A DNA stretch of 64,000 nt, from contig DAITAA010000002.1 in assembly GCA_036824505.1 (NCBI GenBank), positions 106,268 to 170,267 of the forward strand, read 5' to 3'. Below the pieces are notes generated by a model. It made no database searches. It had not been told where the DNA came from and saw only the letters and a list, made by a program, of their open reading frames with translations. How positions within the stretch are numbered: position 1 is the first letter of the stretch; the number at the start of each line of letters is the position of its first letter. Below are positions 52,803-62,328 of this stretch, in pieces. Made by a program: the position numbers and the translations under genes. Source of the DNA: SCUD01 sp036824505. GTDB lineage: Bacteria; Pseudomonadota; Gammaproteobacteria; Steroidobacterales; Steroidobacteraceae.

Positions 52803-54647
52803 ATGACCAGTCAGCAAGTCATTTTTCTGTTGATCGTCGCCGGCACGCTCACGCTCTTCATCGGTGAGCGCTTCCGCATGGACGTTGCAGCCATGCTGAC
52901 CTTACTCGCGCTCGCCGTCACCGGTATCCTGACGCCTGCGCAAGCGCTTTCGGGATTCGCGAGCGAGCCGGCGATTATCGTCGCGTCGGTCTTCGTGATA
53001 TCCGCGGCTCTCAACGCGACCGGCGTAACCGAACGCATCGGTGCATTTGTCGCGCGGGCTGCCGGCGCGAGCGAGTGGCGCGCCATCATCGTCGTGATGC
53101 CCGCAGTAGCCGCCCTTGCGGCCTTCTCGCATCACCTGATGATTACGGCCATGATGCTGCCGATCATGATGCGCCTGGCGCGCGAGCAGAAGCTGTCACC
53201 GTCCCGCCTCCTGATGCCCATGTCGCTGGCTGCGTCGCTCGGCACGACACTCACGATCTTCAGTGCTCCGGCCTTCCTGCTGGCAAATCACTTGCTGCGG
53301 ACTGGCGGCCAGCCGGTGCTTGGCATTTTCGGCATCGCCCCGATCGGCGCGGCGCTCGTCGGGTTTGCAGTCATCTACATGTCGCTGGGGCGCTGGCTGT
53401 TGCCACGCCGCCTGGCGCGCGCCGATGAGGCCGACTACCTGCGCCTCGACCGCTATTACACCGAACTCATCATCGAAGAGAAATCGCGCTGGATCGGCCA
53501 CCCGCTGGCCGGGTTCAACGTGCATTTCAAGGGTCGCCTCGAGGTCGTCGAATGGTTGCGGGAGGGGGTCCCGCAAAGAAACGCTGGTCGCGAAGCGGCC
53601 TTGCGCGCGGGAGACGTGCTGGTCGTGCGAGCCGCACCGGATGAAATTGCGTCGATCGAGAGCGAGCCGGGCGTTTCCCTGCATGCCGTCAGAAAGTACG
53701 CCGACAAGCCGCGCAAGGCCGGCAGCGAGGATGCGGACGCGCAACAGCTCGTGCAGGTCGTCGTCGCGCCGCATTCCCAGTTCATCGGGGGGACCATCGG
53801 CAGCATCGACTTCCGCAAGACCATGGGCGTCCTCGTCGTCGGCCTGTGGCGCCGCAAGAGCTGGATACGGGAGAAGCTGTCGCAGGTCAAATTGAGCGAA
53901 GGCGACCTGCTCGTGCTGCGCGGGACGCCGGAGAAGTTCAGCCAGCTCTCAGGCCATCACGGTTTTCTGATGATGGTGCCATTCCTGGCCAACCCGCGCC
54001 GCCGCCGCCGCGCGGGTCGGGCGCTCCTGATCGTCGTTGCCGTGGTTGCAGCGGCCGCCTCGGGCCTTGTGCCTGCGCAAATGGCGTTTCTCGCGGGCGC
54101 CGTCACGCTGGTGATCACCGGTTGCGTCAGCGTCGAGCGCGCCTACCGCGAAATCGACGTACGCATCTTCGTCATGATTGCCGGCGTCATTCCGCTCGGT
54201 CTAGCGATGGAGCAGACCGGCACGGCGGCATTCGTCGCGGAGCAATTGCTGAAAGTGACGCTGGGCTGGCATCACCTGGCCGTATTGCTGGTGCTCTTCT
54301 GGGCCGCGGGGCTGGTCACCCAGATTCTTTCCGATGCGGCAACCGTCGTGCTGCTCGGCCCGATCGCACTGGCACTTGCCGTGGCGCTCGGCCTGCCGCC
54401 GCAACCGTTCATCGTCTGCACAGCGCTGGGCGCGGTTGCCGCCTTTCTGACTCCCATTGGCCATCATGGCAATCTGCTGATACTCAATCCGGGCCAATAC
54501 ACGTTTGGTGACTTTCTGCGGGTGGGCGCCCCACTGACAATCGGCATCAGCCTGGTCAGCGTCTGGATGGCGCAATGGCTGTGGCTCGGCGGGCCGTTGA
54601 TCCCGGATTGGGGGCTGGCGCTGAAAGCGCTCATGCGGCAATTCTAA
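52803..54647 (+). CDS. SLC13/DASS-family transporter with RCK_C domains
   Basis: The 614-residue protein has the SLC13 (divalent anion:sodium symporter) two-half membrane fold, with helices before residue 215 and after residue 400. Between are two RCK_C/TrkA-C regulatory domains (about 225-310 and 320-390, for example GHPLAGFNVHFKGRLEVVEW and LSEGDLLVLRGTPEKF). Such proteins import sulfate, citrate, dicarboxylates or similar anions. The ATG at 52803 is the first codon of the membrane domain. It follows an M24 peptidase relic. Substrate is uncertain. Confidence 0.88.
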   Translation: MTSQQVIFLLIVAGTLTLFIGERFRMDVAAMLTLLALAVTGILTPAQALSGFASEPAIIVASVFVISAALNATGVTERIGAFVARAAGASEWRAIIVVMPAVAALAAFSHHLMITAMMLPIMMRLAREQKLSPSRLLMPMSLAASLGTTLTIFSAPAFLLANHLLRTGGQPVLGIFGIAPIGAALVGFAVIYMSLGRWLLPRRLARADEADYLRLDRYYTELIIEEKSRWIGHPLAGFNVHFKGRLEVVEWLREGVPQRNAGREAALRAGDVLVVRAAPDEIASIESEPGVSLHAVRKYADKPRKAGSEDADAQQLVQVVVAPHSQFIGGTIGSIDFRKTMGVLVVGLWRRKSWIREKLSQVKLSEGDLLVLRGTPEKFSQLSGHHGFLMMVPFLANPRRRRRAGRALLIVVAVVAAAASGLVPAQMAFLAGAVTLVITGCVSVERAYREIDVRIFVMIAGVIPLGLAMEQTGTAAFVAEQLLKVTLGWHHLAVLLVLFWAAGLVTQILSDAATVVLLGPIALALAVALGLPPQPFIVCTALGAVAAFLTPIGHHGNLLILNPGQYTFGDFLRVGAPLTIGISLVSVWMAQWLWLGGPLIPDWGLALKALMRQF

Positions 54648-54675
54648 CGGCCGGGCATATTCCGAGGAGGCACCC

Positions 54676-55833
54676 ATGCAAGCCGACCCGCGTATTGTTG
54701 CTGAGGACCCGCGCTCATTCCGCTTGCCGCGTCTGACGCGCCGCGAAGCGCTGTTCGGAGCCGCCGCTCTCCTTGCCCCGATTCCTGCCGGCATCCTCAC
54801 CGCCGCACCGAGCGCCGCGGCGGACAGGCAGGGCCTGATTCGGCTCAACAGCAACGAGAATCCCTACGGGCCTTCCCCAGCAGCCCGTCGGGCGATTCTC
54901 GCGAGTGTCGCCGAGGCGCCGCGCTATGCAGACGAGACGATTGAAACCTTGACGAAACAACTCGCTGCGCACGAAGGCGTCGAGGCTTCCCAGATCGTGA
55001 TCGGCACGGGGTCCGGCGAACTCCTCAAGATGGCGGGACTGCTTGCCATGAGGACGACTGCTGGCAGCGAACTGGTCGCTTCGAGACCGACCTATGAGGA
55101 GTTACCGGAGTTCGCCGGGCAGCTCGGCCTGAAGGTGCATTGGGTCGCGCCGGACGCCGAACATCGCCATGATCTTACGGCCATGCGCGCTGCGGTCTCG
55201 GAACTCACGCGCCTCGTCTACGTCTGCAATCCCAACAACCCGACGGGCACCGCGGTCAAGCGTGACGCGCTGGAGACTTTCATCCGGTCGGTTCCCGCCG
55301 AATGCATCGTAGTCGTCGATGAGGCCTACATGGACTTCGTTGATAAGCCGGATGTGGCGACGGCCGCGGGCCTCGTGAAAACCTGTCCCAACGTGATCGT
55401 GCTGCGGACTTTCTCGAAGATCCACGGGCTTGCGGGACTGCGGATCGGTTACGCGATCACGCCTCAGACGCTCGCGCGACGCTTCGCGGCACTCTCACTT
55501 ACCTGGCCAAACACGACGGGCCTCTCGGCCGCGATCGCGAGCTTCAACGATCATGCGTTCCTGAGAAAGACGCGCGCCGCGATCGTCGGTGACCGCGCGC
55601 GCGTGCACGCAACGCTCGATCGCATGGGGCTGCAGCGAACGGACGCGCAGGGCAACTTCGTCTTCTTCGACACCGGAGGACCCCTGAAACGCTTTCAGGA
55701 TCGCATGCTCGCCGAGGGCATCAAGGTCGGTCGCCATTTCGACGGCTACGACAACTGGGCACGCGTCACCATCGGCGTGCATCGCGAAGTTGACCGCTTC
55801 CTGGCTGCGCTCCCTCGCGCGCTGGCCGCGTGA
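54676..55833 (+). CDS. PLP-dependent aminotransferase (HisC-like) with a Tat-like signal
   Basis: The 385-residue enzyme is a fold-type I aminotransferase: RLNSNENPYGPSP at about residue 56, NPNNPTGTAVK, VVDEAYMDF, and the PLP Lys248 in TFSKIHGLAGLRIGY. It is closest in pattern to histidinol-phosphate aminotransferase. The N-terminus is unusual. TRREALFGAAALLAPIPAG followed by an Ala-rich cleavage-like site (PSAAAD) resembles a Tat signal, so it may act outside the cytoplasm. HisC proper is cytoplasmic. It is 28 bp after the SLC13 gene with GAGGAGG just before the ATG, and probably in the same transcript. Confidence 0.87.
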   Translation: MQADPRIVAEDPRSFRLPRLTRREALFGAAALLAPIPAGILTAAPSAAADRQGLIRLNSNENPYGPSPAARRAILASVAEAPRYADETIETLTKQLAAHEGVEASQIVIGTGSGELLKMAGLLAMRTTAGSELVASRPTYEELPEFAGQLGLKVHWVAPDAEHRHDLTAMRAAVSELTRLVYVCNPNNPTGTAVKRDALETFIRSVPAECIVVVDEAYMDFVDKPDVATAAGLVKTCPNVIVLRTFSKIHGLAGLRIGYAITPQTLARRFAALSLTWPNTTGLSAAIASFNDHAFLRKTRAAIVGDRARVHATLDRMGLQRTDAQGNFVFFDTGGPLKRFQDRMLAEGIKVGRHFDGYDNWARVTIGVHREVDRFLAALPRALAA

Positions 55834-56024
55834 TCGGCCACCTTCAGAGGCCGTTGGTATGGAGATTACAGCGGCTAAGCTGTTGAATTCCAACGCGCAT
55901 TGCGAACGGGCAGTGAAGTTCCTATCCTGTCCGCTTGGTCGGGACAGAATGATTAAAAAGGGAGTTGCGCGGTTCACGTCCAACTCGCCAGGGAATCTCT
56001 AAGAACAGCCAGGGGGAAATCGCG

Positions 56025-57578
56025 ATGAAGTCTGCATCAAAACACCACACCGATATTTCGCCGGACGATGACATCAAGGTGCTGCACAGCATGGGCTATG
56101 CGCAGGAGTTGTCGCGGCGCCTGGGTCGTTTCTCGAACTTCGCCATTTCCTTCTCGATCATCTGCATCCTCTCGGGCGGCATCAATTCACTGGCCCAGGC
56201 GACATCCGGGGGAGGCGGGGCAGCGATCGGTCTCGGCTGGCCGCTTGGCGTGCTGATCTCGGGCGTGTTCGGCTTCGCGATGGCGCAGATTGCGTCGGCT
56301 TACCCGACAGCCGGCGGTCTTTATCACTGGGGTTCGATCCTCGGCAATCGATTTACGGGTTGGCTGACGGCCTGGTTCAATCTTCTGGGACTGATCACCG
56401 TGCTCGGGGCGATCAATGTCGGTACCTACTATTTCTTTCTTGGAGCATTCGGCGCGAAGTTCGGAATCACGGACTCGATGCAGACGCTCGTCACGTTCCT
56501 GGCGATCCTGACTGGTGGTCAGGCACTGATCAATCACTACGGCATCGCGCTGACGGCGAAGCTGACCGATTTTTCCGGCTATCTGATCTTCATTACATCG
56601 GTTGTTCTGGCCGCCGTGTGTCTGGCGTGCGCAGAGAGTTACGATGTCTCGCGCCTCTGGACCTTCAGCAACTACTCCGGTGAAGCCGGCGGGAACGTCT
56701 GGCCAAGCGTCTCGGGTACCTGGGTCTTCCTGCTCGGCCTGCTGATGCCGATCTATACGATCACGGGTTACGACGCTTCGGCCCATACCTCCGAGGAAAC
56801 CAAGCAGGCAGCACTGTCGTCGCCTCGCGGCATCGTGTCTTCGATTATCTGGTCCGGCGTGTTCGGTTATCTCTTCCTGGCAGCTTTCGTGCTGATGATC
56901 CCGAACATGGACGAGGCGGCGAAGCAGGGCTGGAATGTCTTCTTCTGGGCGCTGGACCAGCGCGTGCCGGAAATGGTGAAGCAGCTGCTGTACTGGGCAA
57001 TCTTCGTCGCGCAGATCCTGTGCGGACTCGCGACCGTCACTTCCGCCTCGCGCATGATCTTCGCGTTCTCGCGTGACGGCGGCCTGCCCTTCTCGAAGCA
57101 GCTTGCCAGGGTTTCGCACAAGCATCGCACGCCGAACGCCGCAATCTGGACGAGTGCAGCGCTCGCAGTGCTGTTTGTCTGGGGCGCGAAGTGGCTGGAA
57201 GCGGGCGGCACACCGGTGTACACGGTCGTCGTGTCCTGCACGGTGATCTTCCTGTTCTTCTCGTTCGCCATTCCGATCACACTCGGACTGTTCACCTTCG
57301 GCGGACCGAAGTGGCCGAAGATGGGGCCATGGAATGTCGGGCGCGAAGGCTTTTCGCTGTTCGCGGTGCTTTCGATCATCTCGATGGTGCTGATCTTCTT
57401 CATTGGCGTGCAGCCACCAAACGCCCTGGCGTTCAGGGTCACGATCGGATTCTTCATCCTGACGGGAATTGTCTGGTTCGCACTCGAGAACCGGCGATTC
57501 AAGGGACCGCCGATCGGCGATGTCATTGCGAAGCGCCAGGCAGCGATCGCAGCGGCCGAAGCGGCCATGAACAGGTAA
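56025..57578 (+). CDS. APC-family amino acid permease
   Basis: This 517-residue transporter has 12 membrane helices. The first reads ISFSIICILSGGINSLAQA, and GYDASAHTSEETKQA is a signature of GABA and basic amino acid permeases of the BAT1/UGA4 type. AGGGGG lies about nine bases before the ATG. The 190-bp gap upstream holds a small hairpin (CTGTCC/GGACAG), so it probably has its own promoter. Coexistence with the aminotransferase suggests an amine or amino acid substrate. Confidence 0.9.
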   Translation: MKSASKHHTDISPDDDIKVLHSMGYAQELSRRLGRFSNFAISFSIICILSGGINSLAQATSGGGGAAIGLGWPLGVLISGVFGFAMAQIASAYPTAGGLYHWGSILGNRFTGWLTAWFNLLGLITVLGAINVGTYYFFLGAFGAKFGITDSMQTLVTFLAILTGGQALINHYGIALTAKLTDFSGYLIFITSVVLAAVCLACAESYDVSRLWTFSNYSGEAGGNVWPSVSGTWVFLLGLLMPIYTITGYDASAHTSEETKQAALSSPRGIVSSIIWSGVFGYLFLAAFVLMIPNMDEAAKQGWNVFFWALDQRVPEMVKQLLYWAIFVAQILCGLATVTSASRMIFAFSRDGGLPFSKQLARVSHKHRTPNAAIWTSAALAVLFVWGAKWLEAGGTPVYTVVVSCTVIFLFFSFAIPITLGLFTFGGPKWPKMGPWNVGREGFSLFAVLSIISMVLIFFIGVQPPNALAFRVTIGFFILTGIVWFALENRRFKGPPIGDVIAKRQAAIAAAEAAMNR

Positions 57579-57589
57579 GCAGGCTTTCG

Positions 57590-58342
57590 CTAGGCGGAGG
57601 ATCCCGCGGTATTTCCACCGTCGATCGGGATCGCTGCGCCTGTAATTTGCGCGGCCTCGTCGGAAGCCAGGAATGCGACGAGTGCGGCCACTTCCGCGGC
57701 CGTGGTGACGCGGCGGGTGCGGCTCGCTGCGTTCGCTTCTTCCAGCGCGCTTTGTTCGTCGAGTCCGTGTGCAGCGCCAGACCGGTAAAGCATCGGCGTT
57801 TCAACATCCCCCGGGCACACCGCATTGATACGGACGCCTTCCACGGCATGGTCCATCGTCATCGCCTTGCTCATCAGCACCAGGCCGCCCTTGCTCGCGC
57901 AATAAGCGACGGCATTCCTGCCGCCGACCAGGCCCCAGTCAGACGCAATGTTGACGATGACACCGCGGTTCTTGCGCAGCTGCGGCATCGCGGCACGGCT
58001 GAGAAAGAACGGGGCGCTCAGGTTGATCGCAAGGGTCTGCTCCCAGATCAGGTCGGTCGTTTGTTCGGTATTCACCGAATGGTAGATGCCGGCATTGTTG
58101 ACCAGCACGTCGAGCCGCCCGAATGCCTTCACGCAGGCGGCGACCAGGCTGTCGCAGGCCTTCGATGAAGTCAGGTCGCCGACCCAGGTTAGTACGGATG
58201 GCAGACCGGCCGCGAGCTTTGCAGTGCGGTCCGCATCCCTGCCCGCTGCCATGACCGAGTAGCCATCACTTGCCAGACGGTGGGCAACGGCCATGCCGAT
58301 TCCCGAACTGGCTCCGGTGACCAACGCCACTTTGTTGTTCAT
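57590..58342 (-). CDS. SDR-family oxidoreductase
   Basis: The 250-residue protein is a classical short-chain dehydrogenase: cofactor motif TGASSGIG at residues 9-16, NNAG, catalytic Ser in VNIASDWGLVG and Tyr-x-x-x-Lys in AYCASKGG. It uses NAD(H) or NADP(H) to oxidise or reduce an alcohol or ketone. A preference for NADP(H) is suggested by the basic GRDADRTAK after strand 2. It converges with the permease gene. Substrate unknown. Confidence 0.9.
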   Translation of the reverse strand: MNNKVALVTGASSGIGMAVAHRLASDGYSVMAAGRDADRTAKLAAGLPSVLTWVGDLTSSKACDSLVAACVKAFGRLDVLVNNAGIYHSVNTEQTTDLIWEQTLAINLSAPFFLSRAAMPQLRKNRGVIVNIASDWGLVGGRNAVAYCASKGGLVLMSKAMTMDHAVEGVRINAVCPGDVETPMLYRSGAAHGLDEQSALEEANAASRTRRVTTAAEVAALVAFLASDEAAQITGAAIPIDGGNTAGSSA

Positions 58343-58442
58343 GTCAGGCGCTCTTTGATGGAGGAGTTACGGCAGTCATGGCATCTTACTGAAAACAGAC
58401 CGCGGCCAGGTCGTATCTGAAGTCCGTGAAAACTGCGGGCCG

Positions 58443-59228
58443 TCACATCTGCCTGAAGCGGTGCAGGTGGCTGCGGCTCACTGGCAGCACGTCGGCGCGA
58501 TCCTTCAGGTGGATCTGCGCGGTCTCGTTGGGGCCACGCGTGACATGGCTGATCGCGCGCAGGTTGACCACCACCGAGCGGTGCACCTGAACGAACTGCG
58601 CGCCGTCCAGTTGCGCCACCAGTTCTTTCAGCGGCGTGCGTATCAGTGCCTCACCCGGCTTGCCCTGGTCGCCGTGCCAGGCGATCAGCGTGTACTTCTC
58701 GTCGGAACGCAGGAAGTCGATCTCGTCGGTCGAGATCATGCGCAGCGTCTGACCAATCGATGCGCGGATCCAGCGCAGCGGTACAGGACCGGTTTTTTTC
58801 AAGAGGCGCACCGCCAACTGCTCCAGCAACGCCTCGGTTTCCGGCGAGGGCTGCGCGGCGCGCAAGCGCTCCTGCAGACGCGCCACCGTATCGGCCAGGC
58901 GCGCCGGTTCCACCGGCTTCACCAGGTAGTCGAGCGCTCCCTGCTCAAAGGCCTGGACCGCGTACTTGTCCCATGCGGTGACGAACACGAGATGCGCGCG
59001 GCGACCAATGAGGCGCGCTGCCTCTACACCGGACATGCCTGGCATGTGTACGTCCAGAAAACAGATGTCGGGCTGCTCTGCCTCAAACTGTTCGACTGCC
59101 TCGCGGCCGTTTCGCGCCTGCACGACCACTTCGAGCTCGGGCCAGGCCTGCGCCAGCATGCGCGTCAGCGACTTGCGAAGCAGGGGCTCGTCGTCGGCGA
59201 TCAGCGCAGTCGGACGTCGGCCCGTCAT
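58443..59228 (-). CDS. LytTR-type response regulator
   Basis: The 261-residue protein has an N-terminal receiver domain (IADDEPLLRKSL, phospho-acceptor Asp in ICFLDVHMPGMSG, near residue 58) and a C-terminal LytTR DNA-binding domain (about 155-258; FVQVHRSVVVNLRAISHV). Regulators of this type bind direct repeats upstream of target genes. It overlaps the histidine kinase gene by four bases. The nearest candidate target is the divergent operon beginning at 60487. Confidence 0.92.
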   Translation of the reverse strand: MTGRRPTALIADDEPLLRKSLTRMLAQAWPELEVVVQARNGREAVEQFEAEQPDICFLDVHMPGMSGVEAARLIGRRAHLVFVTAWDKYAVQAFEQGALDYLVKPVEPARLADTVARLQERLRAAQPSPETEALLEQLAVRLLKKTGPVPLRWIRASIGQTLRMISTDEIDFLRSDEKYTLIAWHGDQGKPGEALIRTPLKELVAQLDGAQFVQVHRSVVVNLRAISHVTRGPNETAQIHLKDRADVLPVSRSHLHRFRQM

Positions 59229-60307
59229 GGGGGGCCCCGTTGGGCCGGGAAGTCCACTTCGGCACGAACGCCATGTGGTTCGAGCCGGATGAGACGCAGC
59301 TGTGCATCGCCGGCAAAAGTCAGTTGCAGGCGTTCACACAGCGTCGACAGGCCGGTCCCCGGCCCGTTCCCGGTTTGCTTGAGGCCGACGCCGGTGTCGA
59401 TGACTTGCGCGCGGCAGCGCCCGTCCCGCACCCGTACGCGGATCTCGATGTGGCCGCCTTCCTCGCTCGGATCGATGCCGTGGCGCACCGCGTTTTCGAC
59501 CAGCGTCAACAGCGTCATCGGCGGGCAGCGAAGTTCCCGGGCGCCCTCGTCCGCGTGAATCTCGAACTGCAGGCGATCGGGCATGCGCATGTGCATCAGC
59601 TCGAGATAAGCACGCGCCAGCTCCAGTTCCTGCCCCATCGTAGTGACCGGCTCCTGCAGGCGGGGCACGGCCGCGCGCAGGTACGCGATCAGGCTGTTGA
59701 GCACCGCGGAAGCCTGTGGCGAACCGGAATCCACAAGCTCGCGCACGTTCGCAAGCGTGTTGAACAGGAAGTGCGGTTCCACCTGCGCCTGCAGGAGGCG
59801 CAGCCGTGCATCGAGCGCCTTGCGTTCCATTTCGCCGCGCTCGCGTTCGAAGGCGACCGCCTGGTTGCGCACGGTTTCATCGCGCTGGCGCATCAGCGCC
59901 GACATCGCGATCCACGGCGCGAACAGCACTGCGGTCATGGACATGGTCGAGAATCCGTTCATCCGCATCTCGTTCTGCCAGAACGGCACCGGATCGCCGT
60001 AACCGATCGCGAAATAGAGCGTCGCCACGATGAACGGCACTGAAATTGCCACGCCGATTACCTGCAGCACCCAGCGCGCGAGCCACCGGGGCAGACGCCC
60101 CGGCCATTGCTCCAGTAGCCCGAATACCAGCATGAGGACCAGGCCGACGGACACGGTGCGGAGGATCAGAACGATCGTCGGTGTCGTGGTCCAGCCGGGG
60201 CTCAGGATCAGGCCCCACAGTGCCGATGCAATGAGCGTCAACCGCAGTCGCCGCCAGCCGAATATCAGGGCTAAGCCGCGCGGTGCAGCTGGGGTGGCAG
60301 GAATCAT
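59225..60307 (-). CDS. LytS-type sensor histidine kinase
   Basis: The 360-residue kinase has about four membrane segments in the first 150 residues (LIASALWGLILSPGW, TVSVGLVLMLVFGLLEQW and others). The His_kinase domain of the LytS/YehU type follows, with QAQVEPHFLFNTLANVREL holding the phospho-His, and a HATPase domain with LVENAVRHGI and GTGLSTLCERL. The ATG at 60307 is the first plausible start; the frame is open upstream but not protein-like. It is coupled to the LytTR regulator downstream. Confidence 0.9.
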   Translation of the reverse strand: MIPATPAAPRGLALIFGWRRLRLTLIASALWGLILSPGWTTTPTIVLILRTVSVGLVLMLVFGLLEQWPGRLPRWLARWVLQVIGVAISVPFIVATLYFAIGYGDPVPFWQNEMRMNGFSTMSMTAVLFAPWIAMSALMRQRDETVRNQAVAFERERGEMERKALDARLRLLQAQVEPHFLFNTLANVRELVDSGSPQASAVLNSLIAYLRAAVPRLQEPVTTMGQELELARAYLELMHMRMPDRLQFEIHADEGARELRCPPMTLLTLVENAVRHGIDPSEEGGHIEIRVRVRDGRCRAQVIDTGVGLKQTGNGPGTGLSTLCERLQLTFAGDAQLRLIRLEPHGVRAEVDFPAQRGPP

Positions 60308-60486
60308 GACGTGGCGATAGTACCAACCTTCGCCAAGGGCAGATGCCGTTGGCAGCACGCATATGCCAGCAACTGAGCTGCCGGAATCGGCGTCCGTCCG
60401 CTCATGGCGCGGTTCATCCGCGATCGGCGGTCGTCCGTCGCATGCGGGTTTGCCGCTGAAAGGTGTTCGGCCAGACTGGCAACACC

Positions 60487-61209
60487 ATGGACACAAATAG
60501 CAAGATCGCAAGAACGGCGGGCTTCCTGTATCTGATCGTCGTCGTGACCGCCATCTTCGGCGAACTCTACGTACCGTCGCAGGTCATTGTGCGGGGAGAT
60601 GCACTTGCCACCGCCAACAACATCCTGGCCTTTGAATCGCTGTTCCGGCTGGGAATCGCAAGCGCCCTGATCGCCTCGACGGCGTTCCTGTTGCTGCCCT
60701 TCGCGCTGTACCGGCTGCTCCAGCAGGTGGACAGGAATCTCGCCGTGCTCATGGTCGCGCTTGCCGTGGCGAGCGTACCCATCTCGTTCGTCAGCAAGGC
60801 ACACTATCTCGACGCGCTGACCTTGTTGAGCGGTGCCGACTATCTGCAGGCATTCACGGCGACTCAGCTGCACGCCCAGGTGTATCTGGCACTCAAGGCC
60901 GCCGGCAATGGCGCAATTGTCTCTGAGCTCTTCTGGGGGCTGTGGTTGTTGCCCTTCGGCTACCTGGTCTTCAAGTCGGGCTTCCTGCCGAGGATCCTGG
61001 GAATCCTGCTGATGATCGGCTGCTTCGGCTATCTGACGGAAGCTTTCGGGCGCGTGCTGTTTCCGGTGGCCTACGCGCAATCCGCCATTTCGAGCTTTAT
61101 CATCATTCCTTCCGCTGTCGGTGAAGTCGGAACCTGCCTGTGGCTGCTGGTCATGGGCGCGCGGATGCCAACACTTGCGATTAGCAGGCATACTGGAGCA
61201 AGGCAATGA
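60487..61209 (+). CDS. DUF4386 domain membrane protein
   Basis: The 240-residue protein starts MDTNSKIARTAGFLYLIVVV, a typical DUF4386 beginning, and has six membrane helices. The loop LLSGADYLQAFTATQLHAQV matches the family's central soluble segment. Function is unknown. It overlaps the following reductase gene by four bases (ATGA) and is divergent from the LytS/LytTR pair; the 179-bp gap holds the palindrome TGGCA...TGCCA near 60352. Confidence 0.88.
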   Translation: MDTNSKIARTAGFLYLIVVVTAIFGELYVPSQVIVRGDALATANNILAFESLFRLGIASALIASTAFLLLPFALYRLLQQVDRNLAVLMVALAVASVPISFVSKAHYLDALTLLSGADYLQAFTATQLHAQVYLALKAAGNGAIVSELFWGLWLLPFGYLVFKSGFLPRILGILLMIGCFGYLTEAFGRVLFPVAYAQSAISSFIIIPSAVGEVGTCLWLLVMGARMPTLAISRHTGARQ

Positions 61210-62318
61210 CTCTACGTTACAAAATTACCGGCGGCATCCTGCTGCTCGTGGCCGTTGCGCTGGCGTCGCTGGTGCTCACGCTGAGCCATGATTCCCCCTG
61301 CGGTCCGGCGCCCGCGCTGCCCAGGAATGCGAAACTGATGAAAGCCGTCGTGTATCGCTGTTACGGCGCACCCGACGTTCTCAGACTGGAGGACATCGAG
61401 AAGCCGACTCCCGCGGACAATGAAGTCCTGGTCAGGGTTCGCGCCGCTGCAGTCAATCCCCTTGACTGGCACTACATGAGAGGCAAGCCCTACATCATGC
61501 GCATGGAGTCTGGTATCGGCGCCCCGAAGAATCCACGTCTGGGCGTCGATTTTGCGGGGACTGTCGAAGCGGTCGGCAAGGACGTCAGACGTTTCAAGCC
61601 GGGCGACGAAGTGTTCGGCGGGAAATATGGTTCCCTGGCGGAGTACGTGAGCGTCGCCGAGGATCGGGCAGTAGTGCTGAAACCTGCCAGCCTGTCATTC
61701 GAGCAGGCGGCTTCCGTCGGCGTGGCGGCGATCACCGCCTTGCAGGCACTTCGCGACAGGGGAAAGATCCAGCCGGGGCAGAAGGTCCTGATCAACGGCG
61801 CATCGGGAGGAGTCGGCACTTTCGCCGTGCAGATCGCCAAGTCATTCGGCGCAGAAGTGACCGGCGTCTCCAGCACCGGGAATGTCGAGTTGGTCCGATC
61901 GATCGGTGCAGATCACGTCATCGATTACAAGAAAGACGACTACACCCGGGGCGGTGAGCATTACGACGTCGTGCTGGACAATGTCGCGAACCACGGATTG
62001 CTGGACAACCGGCGCGTCCTGAGGCCCGATGGGAAGTACGTCCTGATCGGTGGCGGGGGGCCGGACGCCGGGCCGTGGATCGAAGTCTTTGCCGGTCCGA
62101 TCAAGGCGCTCGTGTTGTCATGGTTCGTGAGCCAGGACATGGGCATGTTTCTGGCCGAGCTGAACAAGGAAGACCTGGAAATCCTGAGCGACCTCATGCA
62201 GTCCGGCAAGGTGACGCCAGTCATCGACAGGCTTTACAAGTTGAATGAGGCGGCGGAGGCGATCCGCTATCTGGAAGAAGGACACGCTCGCGGGAAAGTA
62301 GTCATCAGCCTCGACTAG
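61206..62318 (+). CDS. Membrane-anchored MDR-family quinone-oxidoreductase-like enzyme
   Basis: The C-terminal 325 residues are a zinc-independent medium-chain reductase: MKAVVYRCYGAPDVLRLEDI, GVDFAGTVEAVGKDV, and the cofactor motif NGASGGVGTFAVQIAKSFGA. No CxxC zinc sites are seen. Unusually, the N-terminus has a membrane segment (about residues 7-27, ITGGILLLVAVALASLVLTL), so the catalytic domain should be anchored. If it faces the cytoplasm it could use NADPH. It lies between a DUF4386 and an FAD oxidoreductase gene, all closely spaced. Confidence 0.85.
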   Translation: MTLRYKITGGILLLVAVALASLVLTLSHDSPCGPAPALPRNAKLMKAVVYRCYGAPDVLRLEDIEKPTPADNEVLVRVRAAAVNPLDWHYMRGKPYIMRMESGIGAPKNPRLGVDFAGTVEAVGKDVRRFKPGDEVFGGKYGSLAEYVSVAEDRAVVLKPASLSFEQAASVGVAAITALQALRDRGKIQPGQKVLINGASGGVGTFAVQIAKSFGAEVTGVSSTGNVELVRSIGADHVIDYKKDDYTRGGEHYDVVLDNVANHGLLDNRRVLRPDGKYVLIGGGGPDAGPWIEVFAGPIKALVLSWFVSQDMGMFLAELNKEDLEILSDLMQSGKVTPVIDRLYKLNEAAEAIRYLEEGHARGKVVISLD

Positions 62319-62328
62319 CGCCATTTCC

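Noticed and set aside
60345..60375. TGGCA near 60352 as a sigma-54 promoter for the DUF4386 operon
   Set aside because: The -12 element does not follow at the right spacing; it fits a simple inverted repeat (TGGCA...TGCCA) instead.
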